A DNA stretch of 64,000 nt, from positions 1 to 64,000 of the forward strand of contig VDFB02344295.1 in NCBI GenBank assembly GCA_007258455.2. The letters are read 5' to 3'. A model generated the notes under the pieces. That model saw nothing but the letters and a program-made list of their open reading frames with translations. It was not told where the DNA came from and searched no databases. This DNA comes from Sequoia sempervirens. Lineage: Eukaryota; Streptophyta; Pinopsida; Cupressales; Cupressaceae. The translations under genes were made by a program, and so were the position numbers. Positions 23,030 to 33,491 of the stretch are shown here, piece by piece (the first letter of the stretch is position 1; every line of letters begins with the position of its first letter).

Positions 23030-24896
23030 CATTCAAATTTGCTTGTCCTCAAGCAATTGTGAGTTTGAATCTTCATCTCCTCCAACTTGGAATTCCTTAA
23101 AAGTACCAGTATTACTAGATTCTTCCCAAGTAGCCTCCCATGTAGGCAGGCTCCTCCAATGAACTAAATAATTTGTGATGACTCCACTTCTTGATTTTTT
23201 TAATTCTAAGGGGCAGACAATGGATGATGTTGCAACATCATTCTCCCAAGTGTAGCCTTTTAATCCATGTCAATTTTAGTTCTAACACATGTTTCTCCTA
23301 GTGTCCTTCCACCTATTTGTTTTCCCATCTTGTTTGCCTCTCGGGTTGCAACTAATATTTTTTGTTGGGGATGAGTTTTGCCCCTATCAAACAAAATAAG
23401 CCCTGCCCAAGGCAATTGGCCACTTGCTTTGCACCTCGATGAAGATATAAAAGTTTTCCTTTGTAAATATTATGTCCATTGTCAAGGCACTAATCATCCA
23501 ACAAGAGGAACATTTGAAAAAGTTGGCAACCTGCCCAATAAATTCTTTCATGAGGTGATATGACGATTGCTGGTTTGTGCGAAGTCAATGATGCCCAAGT
23601 TGGCAACTGATTCATAATAACTTGATTAAGAAACAGCATGCCAAGGATAAGGATAGCTGCAAGTGAAGTATCTTGGGTGTACATAAGTGGCATTTGTCCA
23701 CCCTAAGAATCATTGAGTTGGGGGTCTAGAATTAAAAGAAGAAATTTTAGCTCATGATTGGGGACTCTATAGCACAAAAACATGTATACAATCTCCATCA
23801 AAATCTGCATCTTTTTCTTTGTTATGTTCAATCACACCTTCCTCAACTGTAATACTGATTGCTACTTAAAGGAAACTCCAATTTGATTTGCTTCTCCATA
23901 TGCATATCCAAATTTGACACTATGTGATTCTAGAGACTCTTTGTCATACAACAAGATACATGAGAGTGAAAAATTCTACAAATGACCGAATTTTCCTTCC
24001 AATCTCCCAAAGGTTTTAGAGTCCTCGATGGTCTGGATGACTTCAACATCACAAATTTTTCATTATATATTGTTGTGAATTTTTTCATGTTATTTGGTGA
24101 TGAAGCAACAGACTTCATCAAAGTCTTCTCACTCTACACTAAGTGACTTTGAAGTAATATACCATTGGTCATGATTTGCAATGCTAAAGATCAATAATTA
24201 TACTGGGATGCTTGGAATAAAGTCTCATCATAGTTCATCTTGCTAACAAGGAATTTGAAATTACAAGATGATAGGCACTTCCAAATCTTGTCCTGCTTAT
24301 GAAGCTAAACAAGGATATGTAAACACTCAATTCCTCCTTGCTAGTGTATCTTCAAAAAATGAAGAACTTGTTAGAATATGCAAGGTTGTCTTTTCACACA
24401 ATCTTCACAATTCAATGTGAACAGACCACTACGTGCAATAAATATTTGAAGTGTCAAAGAACTTGTTAGGCACACATGTCGTATAGAATAAGCCATTTAC
24501 AAATGCATTTAATTTGAGTGATTTGGTCCTACATGATTCTTTATAACTAGAATTAAACCACTGAGGTATGCCTTCACTTGTAATGAGGAATCGTCTCTTA
24601 TAAAGATGTTTGCAACCTGCAGCAATAAATATATAACAAGACTATATGCTTGCACAAACATTTCCATTAGAGTAACTTCTCCATAACATTCATAAACCAG
24701 GTGAGGTCTAAGTTTCACCACAATAGGTCTAATGGACAAAATCCCTCTGTCATAAATAGAAGAACCCTTCTTGAATCTTCTAGCCTCTTGTTTCAATTTT
24801 AATGGAGCTCCACTTTTGCATTAACATGGCCCCAATGCCCTCTCCTGACATACCACATTCTACCATGAATGGATGTGAGATATTTAAAATGAAGAA
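23030..24896 (-). pseudogene. Gypsy-2 RNase H, integrase and chromodomain, decayed
   Basis: From 24896 down the minus strand: FFILNISHPFMVECGMSGEGIGA-type RNase H start (usual pattern KPFVVECDASGxGIGAVLMQ); a KKGSSIYDRGILSI...RPHLVYE stretch near 24780-24700; a poorly preserved integrase (about 24400-23350); then TNYLVHWRSLPTWEATWEES near 23180-23120, a clear chromodomain tail motif (VxWxGLPxxEATWE). The frame ends LLEDKQI and a stop at about 23033, a dozen bases before LTR A. A chromodomain places the element among the chromoviruses. The RT part lies at 33492-35036, beyond the inserted solo LTRs. Confidence 0.75.
24892..24896. repeat. target site duplication, left (outer solo LTR)
   Basis: AAGAA, repeated at 33487-33491. 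Confidence 0.85.
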
Positions 24897-25440
24897 TGTT
24901 GTACCCAAAATAATTTTTTGCTTCAATAAGGCATTTTGCTTAAAATGAGCTAAATCATGTAAAATTGTTGTCAAAAGTCCATTTTAGGTCAAACAAAACA
25001 TAGGCTTTTTGTGGGTTTATGTCGAGGAAGATACTTGCAAATTTCTGAAATTTTGAAAATTAGGGTTTTGTACCCCTGTTTTTAGGAAAACCCCTAAAAA
25101 TAGGACCTTTCCAGAATTAGTTGGAAATGATTTTGATAGGATAATTTGACTTCACGATCACACTGGTCAAGTCAAAATCACCAAAAAGTTTGTTTTACTT
25201 TGGTGGGTCTACTTCATTTTTTTGGGAGAAAAGCTAAGACCTCCGTAGCCATTAATGGCAGATGGCCAGTACTAGGTATCAAAATCTAAGCCTCAAAGGC
25301 TTCAACGAAGAATCCATGGCGAAAGATGCTCGAAAAGATGCTCTACGACGGAGGGGATTTTCAAAAGTGAAAAATGCTGAAAATATTCTAAGTCTGGAGA
25401 ATGCACACCTTGCTACAAAGGAGAGGCTACACAACCAAAA

Positions 25441-26315
25441 GCACCCCTACTGGGCGCCCATGAATTCAAAAGATCAAAGGCAGTCATCAAGTTTTGTCTA
25501 GATAGTCATCTCCTTCGTGATTTTGTTGGCTTTCCAATGCATCATCAAGTAGGTTCACCTGATTCATCAGTCACCGGCAAACGAAGGCGAAGTCAAGAGA
25601 TGTTGAAAGCAAGTATCATCAAAAATGGCAGTCAAACATGGGAAAAAGTGCCCCTGTAGCTCAAGGGCGCCCAAGAATGAGACGATCCAAATGTCAATTT
25701 TTGAGTAAACTTATCTTCAAGTGATCTCCTTGGTGTTAGCTCAACTTTGCAACAAACTTGTTCGCCAGTCTGCGAGACACATCAAATGACGGTAACTGTT
25801 GATCGTTCGAGCACACAAAACGGAGAGTAAATCAGTGCACATCAAGGCCAAAGCGCCCCTGTTGGCCAGGGGTGCCCTTCATTTTGAATCACCTGTTGAA
25901 CTTTTCAACAACTGCTTTCTTCAAGGCATCTGCTCAACATCCTTTCAGCTCCGCAACCAATCTAGTTGCAAGCTCACAGGACCTGTCAAGCATTCAAAAA
26001 TGAAGATCAAGCAAAAAGAACTAGATGCAAAGGCGAGATGAAAGACATAAAAAATTGGCTAAGTATTAAGGAAATTGCACCTTCCTAGAAATAGGCGCCC
26101 AACTCTTTGGGCAGTCAGATGCAGTCTTCAAGCTCCATGACCTCCAAGAAGTCCTTCTCTGTCTTGATCAATCTCAGCAATGACACCGTCAACAAATTCA
26201 ACAGATAAATCAAACATTTGATGATGAGGATCAAACTGGGGCCATTCGTGAAAGATTGCAAGTCAAAATTACAAACACAAAAAGTCATAGGCGCCCCTGC
26301 AGGCCAGGGGCGCCC
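25441..26315 (+). repeat. U3 tandem array with paired GGCGCC palindromes (outer LTR)
   Basis: Paired motifs of the type GCGCCCCT-N(~10)-GGGCGCCC begin at about 25441, 25648, 25852, 26077 and 26289. A sixth at 30524 continues the series after the inserted LTR is removed. Steps are about 207, 204, 225, 212 and 226 bp. Unit sequences between motifs are related but diverged. Read in reverse they match units of the 28.8-29.7 kb array, for example GTTGCGGAGCTG. Confidence 0.8.
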
Positions 26316-26325
26316 ATACTTTTGG

Positions 26326-26330
26326 GACCC
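26326..26330. repeat. target site duplication, left (inner solo LTR)
   Basis: GACCC, repeated at 30335-30339. Confidence 0.88.
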
Positions 26331-27027
26331 TGTTGGCGTTTAAATTCGCACCTCTGGAATGCGTATTTCAAACGGACAGCTCTGCACAGTAAAACTGCTC
26401 TTCAAATTAGGAGGGGAAGCTCCCTCCTGCTGATGGTATTAAAAGAAAGTAAAATAAGAACTAAGTTGCCTATCTTTTTTATCAGCTAGAGCACAAGGTT
26501 TATTAAACACAAACGTCGCAGCTGAGATTTTCTGATTTAAGAACTTCAACTACGACTAACTTAAGCTAAAGACGTTTCTAACTTCTCAAGTAAAACGCAG
26601 AGCAAGAGAAACTAGAAATTAACAAGGTTGATTTTCTGACAAAACGCTTCAATAAACTCTTTCTCAACAAACACCTACACACTTCAATGTAAGCTGAAAT
26701 CAAGATCATAAAAGCAGAACACAAATAACGGAAATCTGAGATGTTATACCAAGGCAAAGGAGGCTCATGATTTTATTACTCAAACTTCTAGAACAAAAGA
26801 TACTTCTAACATAACTGGAACAAGAAATTGCAGCTAAAGAGGCTTGCAATCATGTTCTTACACAATAGGAACAGCAATTACAATAACTCCTTGTTGGCTA
26901 AAAGAGACTCAACAATTTGCTATCATAAAACAATTGAACAACACTTGAATAACAAATAGAAGGCACAATAGGCTCAGCGTTTTGTTATCACTAGCATGGT
27001 TAAAGAAAACTAATGAGCAAAGGCTCT

Positions 27028-27035
27028 TATTTATA
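27028..27035 (-). promoter_or_regulatory. TATA box of inner LTR
   Basis: Minus-strand TATAAATA in CTATAAATAAGAGCCTTTGC, identical over its length to the outer LTR box at 32579 despite strong divergence elsewhere. This suggests selection on the promoter. Confidence 0.75.
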
Positions 27036-27273
27036 GGCAAGCAGAGGAGTAGGGAAACCTAAAATCTCCTTGCTTTCACAATCTAGGGCTTGCTCGGCAA
27101 GCAAGCTTTATTTCTAAATCTAGAAAGACGATAACATCTAACACCTAAGAAAGCAGGAAAAGTGGGAAATGCCAACTATTACATTTATCTTCTTTCTCTT
27201 CTTCAAAGAATGGATAAGAATTGCTCCAAGAATAGAAAGAAAACGGAAAGAAAGCTTTTAGAAGAAAGCAACT

Positions 27274-27897
27274 TTAGATCTCAATCACATCTGCTAAAAA
27301 GCAAGAAACTGTGTCCCGGTTCGGTGCATCTATCCCATCAATAGCAAAGCTGTGTTTTTCCAAGATATCCTCTCCATCTGCAATAGATCTTAGGAAATCT
27401 TCAACCTCTTTGGCTGCCTTTTCAAACTTTGCTGACATCATGGAAGTGTGACTTGGCAGAGTCTTATGTTTTTCTTTCATTCACTTCAGTACAATCTTCT
27501 TACTGTACTTGTCTTTGTGAATTTCCCATATCCTCTCACATTCGCCCTTTGAGATAGTGACACTTTCAGGCCAAGGGGGAATGGAGAAGCATTTCTCAAT
27601 CATATCAGGCTTCAAACTGCAAATCAACCTGCCATCAACTGATTGAATCTCCCTTGTAGCCGGGTTGTAATGCTTGATGCAAGCAATTACAAAATCAAGA
27701 CTCTGAACTGATATAGGAATAGACGCTCCTGCGAGGAGTCCAGAGTGTCTCAAGTTTCTGACTGAAGTGTTGCTTGCGTTCTCCAAAGCATGTAGATCAA
27801 ACACCGGCTTGATGTGATGCAAGTCCGTCTCAACTGTTTTGATGTAATCATGATAGAGAGTTGATTCAGTCTTGAAAACATTGGGAGTGTACTCCAT
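27274..27897 (-). CDS. LTR-embedded ORF of unknown function, one in-frame stop
   Basis: The frame starts ATG at 27897 (a TAG lies 12 codons upstream), runs 138 codons to TGA at 27483-27481, then continues in the same frame for 68 codons to 27274. The composition is protein-like and not biased: MEYTPNVFKTES start, a LHALENASNTSVRNLRHSG segment, IKHYNPATREI, DGRLICSLKPDMIEKC, SIPPWPESVTISKGE, and an acidic C-terminal helix-like stretch (KFEKAAKEVEDFLRSIADGE). I do not recognise a named domain. It lies inside the LTR, same strand, about 240 bp before the TATA box, so it is in U3. It could be an accessory protein of the element or a captured host gene piece. Apart from the TGA it is intact, unlike the gypsy frames around it. 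Confidence 0.5.
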
Positions 27898-28798
27898 TTC
27901 GGAAACCTTGAAGAATGACTATAAACTCGCTTGGGTTCAGACAAGTTTTGAGCAACTTACTATTTTTAGAATGCTGATTTTTCTTCCTCTAACAGACAAA
28001 TTTTTGGAAAATTTTCTAAGATATGGGTTTTGCTCAAAATTTCGTTGCAAGACAACCCAGATCGTCCGTTTTTTAAAATTTTGATTTTAGACTGAAAAAG
28101 CAACAAACCCTAATTTCTTCAATTTTTCACGAAAAACGCTGGCACCTGGATTTTGTTCAGAATACAATTAGAAATGGACCCAGTTGACTAGATTTGCAAA
28201 ATATTGATGGCTGATCGAAAAAGCAGCCAACCCTAAAATTTTAAATTTGCTTGAAAAAGCTATGATATGGGTTTTTTTTCAAAAGACTGATTTGAGAGGA
28301 CCCAGATGATTAAAAATTGAATGCACTGAGGATTTCACTGACATGCAAAGCAAAAAGAAGCTGCTGCAACTTGATGAAGTTCTCAAAAATTTCTTCAGAA
28401 GAATGAGGTGAAAAGATCCAGATGGCTGAAAATTTGAAAATCTTGGCCTTCTTGAAAAATTTGATCTTCTGGATGAAAAAGCTTGAAAAAGCAAGGCCTT
28501 ATGCTTGCTGGTCTGAAAAATTTGATGAATAACCAGCAAACATGAGTTCTTGAATCATGAAAAATTCCTCAAACTTGCTGCTCCAACCTTCTCCTTTGAA
28601 TGCTACTTGCAAAAATAATGAAAATTACATTGAAGAGAGGTGTTAAATAGACTTAGGGTTTGAATTAGGTTTGCTTTCTTTTGCTTTCATCCTCAAAAAC
28701 CCTAAAAATCTCTGTTCATTGAACTTGGACGTCCTCATCCTCTTGCAATTTTGAAATTTCTTGAAAATTTTGCAAATTTCACTAAGGCATGAGAAGTT

Positions 28799-29737
28799 GG
28801 GCGCCCTTCTTGGCTAGGGGCGCCCACTTCAAGTAGTGTTAGTCATTTTTTTGATATTTTCAACTTTTCACAATTTTGACCCCCTACTTTGACCTCGATT
28901 TCCAGCTTGCAGACTAATCTGATGAGCGAGCTGAATGATTCATCATGGAGGTTGACCCGCTCTGAGAAGATTGTTCTGGAGGCATCTCTGGCCTAAAACT
29001 TCATTTCGACCTTCGAATTCATGGGAGCCTATTTCCTCCAAGGGTGCCCATTCTGTCCAGAGTTAGCCATTTTTAATGATTTTCAATTTCTTCATTAACT
29101 CTTCTACAGATGATCTTGTCGAATCTGGTGATCTGGGCATCGGATTAACTGATGATTATGCTCGTTGCGAAGCTGAGGAGATATTAAGAGGGGTCTCCTG
29201 GGAGAAACTTCATCAAACAGTTGAGTTTGGGCCTTCAAAAGCTTGGGCGCCCCTGGCAAGCTTGGGCACCCAAACTCACCAGAGTTGGACATTTTTCATG
29301 ATTTTCATCTTCCTTTTCAAACCTTCATTCTGTATGTTCCACTTTGATCTGAATCTACCGGAGATTGGACAGTCGGGTGCTCTGACGGAGATAGGCGTTG
29401 CAAAGCTAGCTGAATACTGAAGAGATTGAGCATATTCTCAAACCCTAACTGCTGAGTTAGGTGCTTCAAAAAGTTGGCCGCCCTTCTTCACCAAGGGCGC
29501 CCAAAGTTCCCAGACTTAGTCAAATTTTGATAATTTTCATTCTTTTCCATTCTGACCTCTGTTTGAATCCTCCCTGTTCAGCTCTGAATCCCGGGCGACT
29601 AGATGATCCGTTGACTGCACCGTTGGATTTGTTGCGGAGCTGGAAGAAAACTGAGCAACTTTGATTGGAGGCTCAAACCCTAATTTCAACATTTGATGCC
29701 CTAAAAAGATGGGCGCCTATTCTCTCCTGGGGCGCCC
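28799..29737 (-). repeat. U3 tandem array with paired GGCGCC palindromes (inner LTR)
   Basis: Paired motifs GGGCGCCC-N(~10)-GGGCGCCC, some decayed, start at 28799, 29023, 29245, 29476 and 29711, steps of 224, 222, 231 and 235 bp. Each unit also shares an ACTTAGTCAAATTTT-like stretch and an AACCCTAAT phrase. GGGCGCCC is self-complementary, so the two copies in a unit could form an 8-bp stem with a ~10-nt loop. CpG-rich motifs kept in AT-rich DNA suggest a protein- or RNA-level function. Confidence 0.85.
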
Positions 29738-30334
29738 ATGGCAACCAGAGTTAGAAAATTTTCACAGTCTTCACTTTCTTCTCCGTTCTTCGTGCTTGCT
29801 CACCAACTCGCCTTTTGTTGAACGCCTGAGTGTTGAATGTGACGCCTGGCAGCTGACTGACCTCCATTGATGACCTCGGAGCTCCTGATATGCTTCTGAA
29901 AAAGCAAAATAGACCCACTAGGGAAAAACTGATTATTTTGAGATTCTGACTGCACGAGCCTGATATGGAAGTATTTTGAGCCAATCAAAATCAGTTTGAA
30001 CTCTAACGGACCGACTTTCTATTTTTAGAAAGTTTTTCCAGTATCCGTTTCAAAAGAAACCCAAAAAAACCCAAAAAAAGTTTACTATTTTTAGAAAATT
30101 TCTAAAAATAGTAGTTTTCCTAAAAAGTAGGGATGAAAAACTGAGATCTGGGTTTTGTAGATTAGGTCACTCTTAGCAGACCCAGATCATCAGATTTTGA
30201 AAATTTTACGTTTTAACCCCTCATGCAAGACATGCACACCCAAATTTTGACCTTTTTGACTGATTTAACAAGACTTTTGCTCATTTCTTCAAAATGTCTA
30301 AGTGTAACAAAAAATTTAATTTTGGGGTATAATA

Positions 30335-30339
30335 GACCC
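30335..30339. repeat. target site duplication, right (inner solo LTR)
   Basis: GACCC, identical to 26326-26330. Confidence 0.88.
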
Positions 30340-31838
30340 TTAAATCAACTTTCATAAACTGCAAGGCCAATCATTTTTTCCAGTACTGAACTAGTTATCC
30401 ATTCCATATATCTCAGCACATTCACTGAAATCATCAGTCATCAGAGATCTCAGATCAAAGCACTGAAGGTCACAATGGAAGAACTGAAAAGCAGCTAAGA
30501 AAATGACAAAGTCTGATGAAAAATGCACCCTTTTGGGAAAAGGCACCCAAGAATTTGAGGCATTAGATTCAGGTTTTGAGCTTCACAACTCCCGAGCACA
30601 CTTCTTCATAGTTGATTCAACTCAACAATGGATCTGTCAGCAGCACTTCAGGATCAATTGAGCAACCAGGATCAAGGATCGAACGGAGGCACTTTGTCAC
30701 AAAAAAGAATAAAAAAATGTTCAACTCCTCAACTTGGATGCCTAAAGTCAAAATAGGCCCACTTGACTAAAGTTGGGAGATTTTGAATGCCTTTTATGTC
30801 TAAAATGTCCCCAAATTGGTGGAATTTGCTCTAGTGAACTCCTGATCAGGCATTCTGACTCCTCAATCAAGTGTTGGCGCCTAAACTTGATCGATTCAAC
30901 ATCAAACACTATTTATCAAGTCTAGGCATCATTATTCATCATCTTTCTTTGCAAGTTGAAGCTCAAGAACAAGTATTTTTCCTCTCCAATGTCATTTGAA
31001 AATCTGACAGAGGGTTTTTCAACATTCTTCATATTTTTAGGAATAAAGTTGCATAGAAGAACAATTTATTAGAGATTATATCTCCAAGCGTGATTTTCTT
31101 GAAGATCCAAAGAGGCAGTTTATAACTTCTAAACTTCTTGTCTTTTTCTTCTATTCTTGTCTTAGAACTTCTTGCATGTCCAAATAAACGGAGGTTATTC
31201 ACAAATCTGACCTTCTGGGCATGATCAGCACAGCAGTTGCAACAAAACCTACGTGTCAGATTTTTCCAGAAAAAGTAGCCCTGCTGCACCTATTTTTTAG
31301 GGTTTCCGGAAAAAGTCACAATTTTGAAAAACAGACAAACTGGGTTTGTTTAACTTTGAAGCACCTACAATACCCATGTGTTAAATTTTTTCAAAAAAAA
31401 TAGTGCTTCGCTACTTCTCGCTGCTTCTAAAGCTTTTGCCCCGAGAAATTCTTGCATGTACAAGGAAAAATGACTTTTTAGAATTTCTAACGTTCTAGGT
31501 CCATTTAGAAAACTATTACCAAGAAAACCCACGTCTCAGAAAATTTCATAAAAAGTGCTTCTCGGCAAGGCTATTTTTAGCAGTTGCAGAAAAGTTGTCT
31601 GAACGGTATCGTGTGCACAGTCAATCTTCAAGGTTTTCATAATATAGTTCTCCCAAGTTGAATGCAAGACCATAACGGTCTTACTTCATGACTTCCTGAA
31701 AACGGTTGACACCAATCTACATTGGGCACACCCAAAGGTCATTTTGGACAGATTGACAGGCATAGACACTCAAAGTCCACACGTTCCATATGGTTTCACC
31801 TTGTATATTTGATAGCCTTCCAAGGCTAGTTTAGAGGA

Positions 31839-32253
31839 TTGAATACTGTTGGAGCTTTGCGTATGCGGCAAGTTTCTGTGTGTTTCTCACAGCTAGAGTG
31901 TTTGCAGTCAAACTTAGCGGTTTCATCATACAACACTCTTTCATTGAGAAGAATCAAGAAAAGCGTCAGAAGCGCAAAGTTGTGGGAGAAACAAAGGTCA
32001 TCACTCCAGTTACAGAGTCGCCAAAGTTACCAATCAATTCCTTGCCAGTATCAAACGTGAAGATGGTGACTACGTGAGTCTCATTGAGGTACAAACACAG
32101 TTCCAGGATCTCATCCATAGCAGCTTTTGTGGTGACCCTGCTGGTTGCAAGTTAAGTCAAATCACAGTCATGTCAACAAGGTTGGATGACGCAGCTACAA
32201 AGAATATTGAATACCAGGAGCAGATTGTGAGTGGTGAAGAGATGCTAAGGTGA
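31839..32253 (+). pseudogene. degraded ORF in U3 of the outer LTR
   Basis: Two overlapping frames join into one coding-like stretch: EKNQEKRQKRKVVGETK near 31940-31990, then after a frame change IKREDGDYVSLIEVQTQFQD (from 32053) and CKLSQITVMSTRLDDAATKN, ending EEMLR and TGA at 32251-32253. Its position, same strand as the LTR and about 330 bp before the TATA box, mirrors the inner LTR ORF at 27274-27897. The aligned parts are not obviously the same residues, so it may be the C-terminal half of the same protein or a different one. Confidence 0.4.
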
Positions 32254-32578
32254 CACGTCATCATCCTGCAAAGCATTAATTGTCCAAAGGCAAAGGAAGT
32301 CAACAACATCCTACCCCTCCAAGATAGCATTTATGACAAACAGTTAACTTGATGCCCCTTTCCAAGTTAACTCATTGTCCCACAAATTATGCATGTCTAT
32401 TTTGGAGACACCTTTGTATATTGGAGTTATGTTTTAGTTTAGAATCAATTAACTGAAGTAGACTTTCCAATTAACTGCTAGGTCACCTACTTTTTGACAT
32501 AGGAATAAATCTTGCAGATTGGCAAGAACTCATTGTTAACTCAAGGAGACTTTAGGGTTGCCTAATCCTTTGAGCTTC

Positions 32579-32586
32579 TATAAATA
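32579..32586 (+). promoter_or_regulatory. TATA box of outer LTR
   Basis: TATAAATA in CTATAAATAAGAGCCTTTGC, matching the inner LTR box. Confidence 0.75.
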
Positions 32587-33486
32587 AGAGCCTTTGCTCA
32601 TTATTTTGTAACTTTACTTCATGGCAACAAAATGCTAAGCTCGCAAGCCTTCGACTTTGTTCGCTTAGTATATGTTCTTGAATCGTATTTGTGATAGTCA
32701 AATGCTAAGTACAGCTTGCATTCTTTCTATTCAAATAAGTGTGTTCAATCTATGTTCATATATTCTTGGTTTGATCGCTTCATGTGTGACTGTCTCTTTG
32801 ACACAAGTTGTTGTCCCAAAGTGTGAATCTTTGATCCATATTGAGATAATAAATCAAGAGAGCTAACTTGCCTTTGATCTAAAAGTCTCAAGATCTATCA
32901 TTGTATGTTGTTCTTAATAATCTTTCTTTCGATCTACACCTCGGAAAGAGCACTGCACCTCCTTGGGAATTTAGAGAGTAGGATTATCGTTCTTTGTTGT
33001 TTCTAGTAGTTTACATTTCAGCCTACACCTCGGAAAGAGCGTTGTGCCTCCTTGGGAATCCTAAGATATAGCCTACCGTTTGAATATTACTTGTGTGGAT
33101 TCTATTTCGGTGTAAATTTGGAAGTTCAGAGCCTTCGGATGCATTCTGAGAGACGGTTTGTCTAAGTGATCGAACCATTCCATTCCCGCTCCTATGCCCT
33201 CTTGCTCTGTTTTCTAGAGGAGATAGGATAGATTAAAAGTTAGATTAGTTGTAGTTAAGATCTGCGGAAACTAGAGAAAACCTTAGTTGCAATGCATTGT
33301 GCTTTATGCACCCTTGTGCCCTGCCACTGAGTAAAAAGATAGGAACGTTAGTTTACTTTACTGTTTATGCAAACATCAGCAAAAAGAGGGAGCTTCCCCT
33401 CCTAATTTGAAGAGCAATTACTACACACTATGCATAGTTGTCTGTTTCCAATAAGCACTCCAGAGGTGCTAATTGAAACACCAACA

Positions 33487-33491
33487 AAGAA
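33487..33491. repeat. target site duplication, right (outer solo LTR)
   Basis: AAGAA, identical to 24892-24896. Confidence 0.85.

Larger units (their letters stand above)
26331..30334 (-). mobile_element. inner solo LTR (4004 bp), inverted, nested in the outer LTR
   Basis: On the minus strand it starts at 30334 (TATTATACCCC, related to TGTTGTACCC with a TG-to-TA change) and ends ACGCCAACA at 26331, with GACCC duplications. It has the same architecture as the outer LTR: U3 array (29760-28790), a roughly 1 kb A/T-rich stretch, an ORF (27897-27274), a TATA box (27035-27028) and an R/U5 tail with GGGAGCTTCCCCTCC. It belongs to the same family but a clearly different subfamily. Because two relatives face each other, the locus has ~1.4 kb diverged inverted arms that can look like a terminal-inverted-repeat transposon; the two separate duplications show otherwise. 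Confidence 0.88.
24897..33486 (+). mobile_element. long solo LTR (~4.58 kb) interrupted by an inverted relative
   Basis: Starts TGTTGTACCC and ends AACACCAACA with AAGAA on both sides. Removing it and the nested element rejoins the Gypsy-2 RT/RNase H frame (KAFDQPKKVI near 33510 to HPFMVEC near 24860). The LTR itself is 24897-26330 plus 30340-33486. In order it carries a U3 array of ~205-225 bp GGCGCC-bearing units, a degraded ORF (31839-32253), a TATA box (32579) and an R/U5 tail with the conserved AGGGAGCTTCCCCTCC phrase at 33388. No PBS, PPT or pol is present, so it is a solo LTR, unusually long for a plant element. Confidence 0.88.

Noticed and set aside
24897..30334. A single DNA transposon with ~1.4 kb terminal inverted repeats
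   Set aside because: The inverted arms belong to two LTRs in opposite orientation. AAGAA and GACCC duplications pair the ends as 24897/33486 and 26331/30334, and no duplication pairs 24897 with 30334.
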